Source: an uncultured bacterium
GTDB taxonomy: Bacteria; Myxococcota_A; UBA796; CAJQPC01
NCBI GenBank assembly: GCA_905480105.1
Contig: CAJQPC010000012.1
Span: 1-35,848, forward strand
Reading direction: 5' to 3'
DNA: 35,848 bases
The notes beneath the pieces were generated by a model. That model did not search any database, was not told where the DNA came from, and was given only the letters and a program-made list of their open reading frames with translations. Of the stretch, positions 35,359 to 35,848 are shown one piece after another (within the stretch, counting starts at the first letter, position 1; the number at the start of each line of letters is the position of its first letter). The position numbers and the translations under genes are program-made.

Positions 35359-35795
35359 TCGTCAACGAAACGATAGCCAACGCCGCGAACGGTCTCTACC
35401 CGCTCCGCAGCTGCCCCCAGCTTCTCTCGCAGACGCTTGACGTGGGTGTCCACCGTGCGCGTGTTCAAGTCAGGCGGCATCTCCCACACATCTTGGAGCA
35501 GCTGGCCGCGACTCTGGACGCGCCCCGTGCGAGACACCAAGGTCACCAGAAGCTTGAACTCGGTGGCTGTCAGTGCCAGCTCTTGGTCACTGACCCAGAC
35601 CCGATGGGCGGAGACATCGATGCGGATCGAGCCTGTCTCCGTCACTGGGTCCTGGGCCTCGTCCACGGGACTGGGAGCCCGGCGCAGAATGGCGCGAACA
35701 CGCAGGACCAGTTCACGCACGGAGAAGGGCTTGACCACATAGTCGTCGGCCCCAACCTCAAAGCCCACCACCCGATCGACCTCACCCGCCCCCAA
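35355..35795 (-). CDS. PhoB/OmpR-family response regulator, N-terminus missing
   Basis: About 146 residues. The end of a receiver domain is present (EVDRVVGFEVGADDYVVKPFS with the conserved Lys, alpha5), then an OmpR-type winged helix: LTATEFKLLVTLV, GRVQSRGQLLQDVW, RTVDTHVKRLREKLG and VETVRGVGYRF. The first 85 or so residues, with the acidic pocket and phospho-Asp, are missing. The frame continues past 35795 for only a few codons of unlike, AT-richer sequence to a stop at about 35844-35846. The gene is either cut by the window edge with poor sequence, or broken. The start given is only the ORF start. Confidence 0.75.
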   Translation of the reverse strand: MGAGEVDRVVGFEVGADDYVVKPFSVRELVLRVRAILRRAPSPVDEAQDPVTETGSIRIDVSAHRVWVSDQELALTATEFKLLVTLVSRTGRVQSRGQLLQDVWEMPPDLNTRTVDTHVKRLREKLGAAAERVETVRGVGYRFVDE

Positions 35796-35848
35796 AGCCT
35801 CACCAACCCCTACCCCACCCCAAGCATAATTTGTGACTTTAGACTAGG

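Noticed and set aside
1-35848. CRISPR array, insertion sequence, integrase, toxin-antitoxin or phage genes
   Set aside because: No repeat-spacer pattern, no transposase or recombinase motif, and coding density and style are uniform apart from the last 60 bases.

Overview
The window is high-GC, densely coded bacterial chromosome. Gram-negative character is shown by at least five lipoprotein signal peptides with a lipobox Cys, a predicted outer-membrane beta-barrel ending in Phe, and cytoplasmic housekeeping operons. The gene order rpmF ... acpP-fabF-rpiB-glyA-nrdR-ribD-ribE-ribB-ribH-nusB and the Asp/Thr/Ser-rich linkers in the lipoproteins suggest a Myxococcota / deltaproteobacteria-like organism. 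That placement is inference from gene order and style, not a database result.

Layout. 1-1.5 kb (+): an unknown protein and a DUF1460 peptidase-like protein. 1.5-6.4 kb (-): three lipoproteins followed by a phosphoglucomutase, probably one transcription unit. 6.4-8.4 kb (+): a HAD hydrolase overlapping a YkgJ-type Cys-cluster protein, then a lipoprotein with a hairpin-rich leader. 8.5-9.2 kb (-): an adrenodoxin-type [2Fe-2S] ferredoxin and an IscA/ErpA-type Fe-S carrier. 9.3-15.7 kb (+): a complete tryptophan operon trpE-G-D-C-F-B-A, tightly overlapped, with a frameshift inside trpC. 15.7-27.5 kb (-): a long run of 15-16 genes, read from right to left: a Cys-less radical-SAM-like protein, DUF177, rpmF, (terminator), acpP, fabF, rpiB, glyA, nrdR, ribD, ribE, ribB-X, ribH, nusB, DUF2752, a Cys-rich Sel1-like protein and a polytopic membrane protein. 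27.5-29.3 kb (+): a small lipoprotein, tRNA-Gln(CUG), tRNA-Glu(CUC), a terminator and cbiB/cobD. 29.4-32.0 kb (-): outer-membrane porin-like protein, a tiny membrane protein with a poly-Glu tail, and a TPR-CapA protein. 32.0-34.2 kb (+): a Ski2-like helicase. 34.2-35.8 kb (-): a PhoR-like soluble histidine kinase and a PhoB-like regulator cut off at the window edge.

How the parts work together. The trp genes take chorismate to tryptophan. The long minus-strand unit joins ribosome and fatty-acid functions (L32, DUF177, ACP, KAS II), one-carbon and pentose metabolism (GlyA, RpiB), dNTP regulation (NrdR) and riboflavin synthesis. The riboflavin set lacks a working GTP cyclohydrolase II, because the C-terminal half of the RibB protein has lost its zinc cysteines, so ribA must be elsewhere. 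plsX, fabH, fabD and fabG, usually between rpmF and acpP, are absent, and an intrinsic terminator stands in their place.

There is no intergenic stretch above about 175 bases, and I see no CRISPR array, insertion sequence, integrase or phage gene. I did not find a clearly new multi-gene system. The most unusual single item is the radical-SAM/SPASM-like protein that has lost every cluster-binding Cys.
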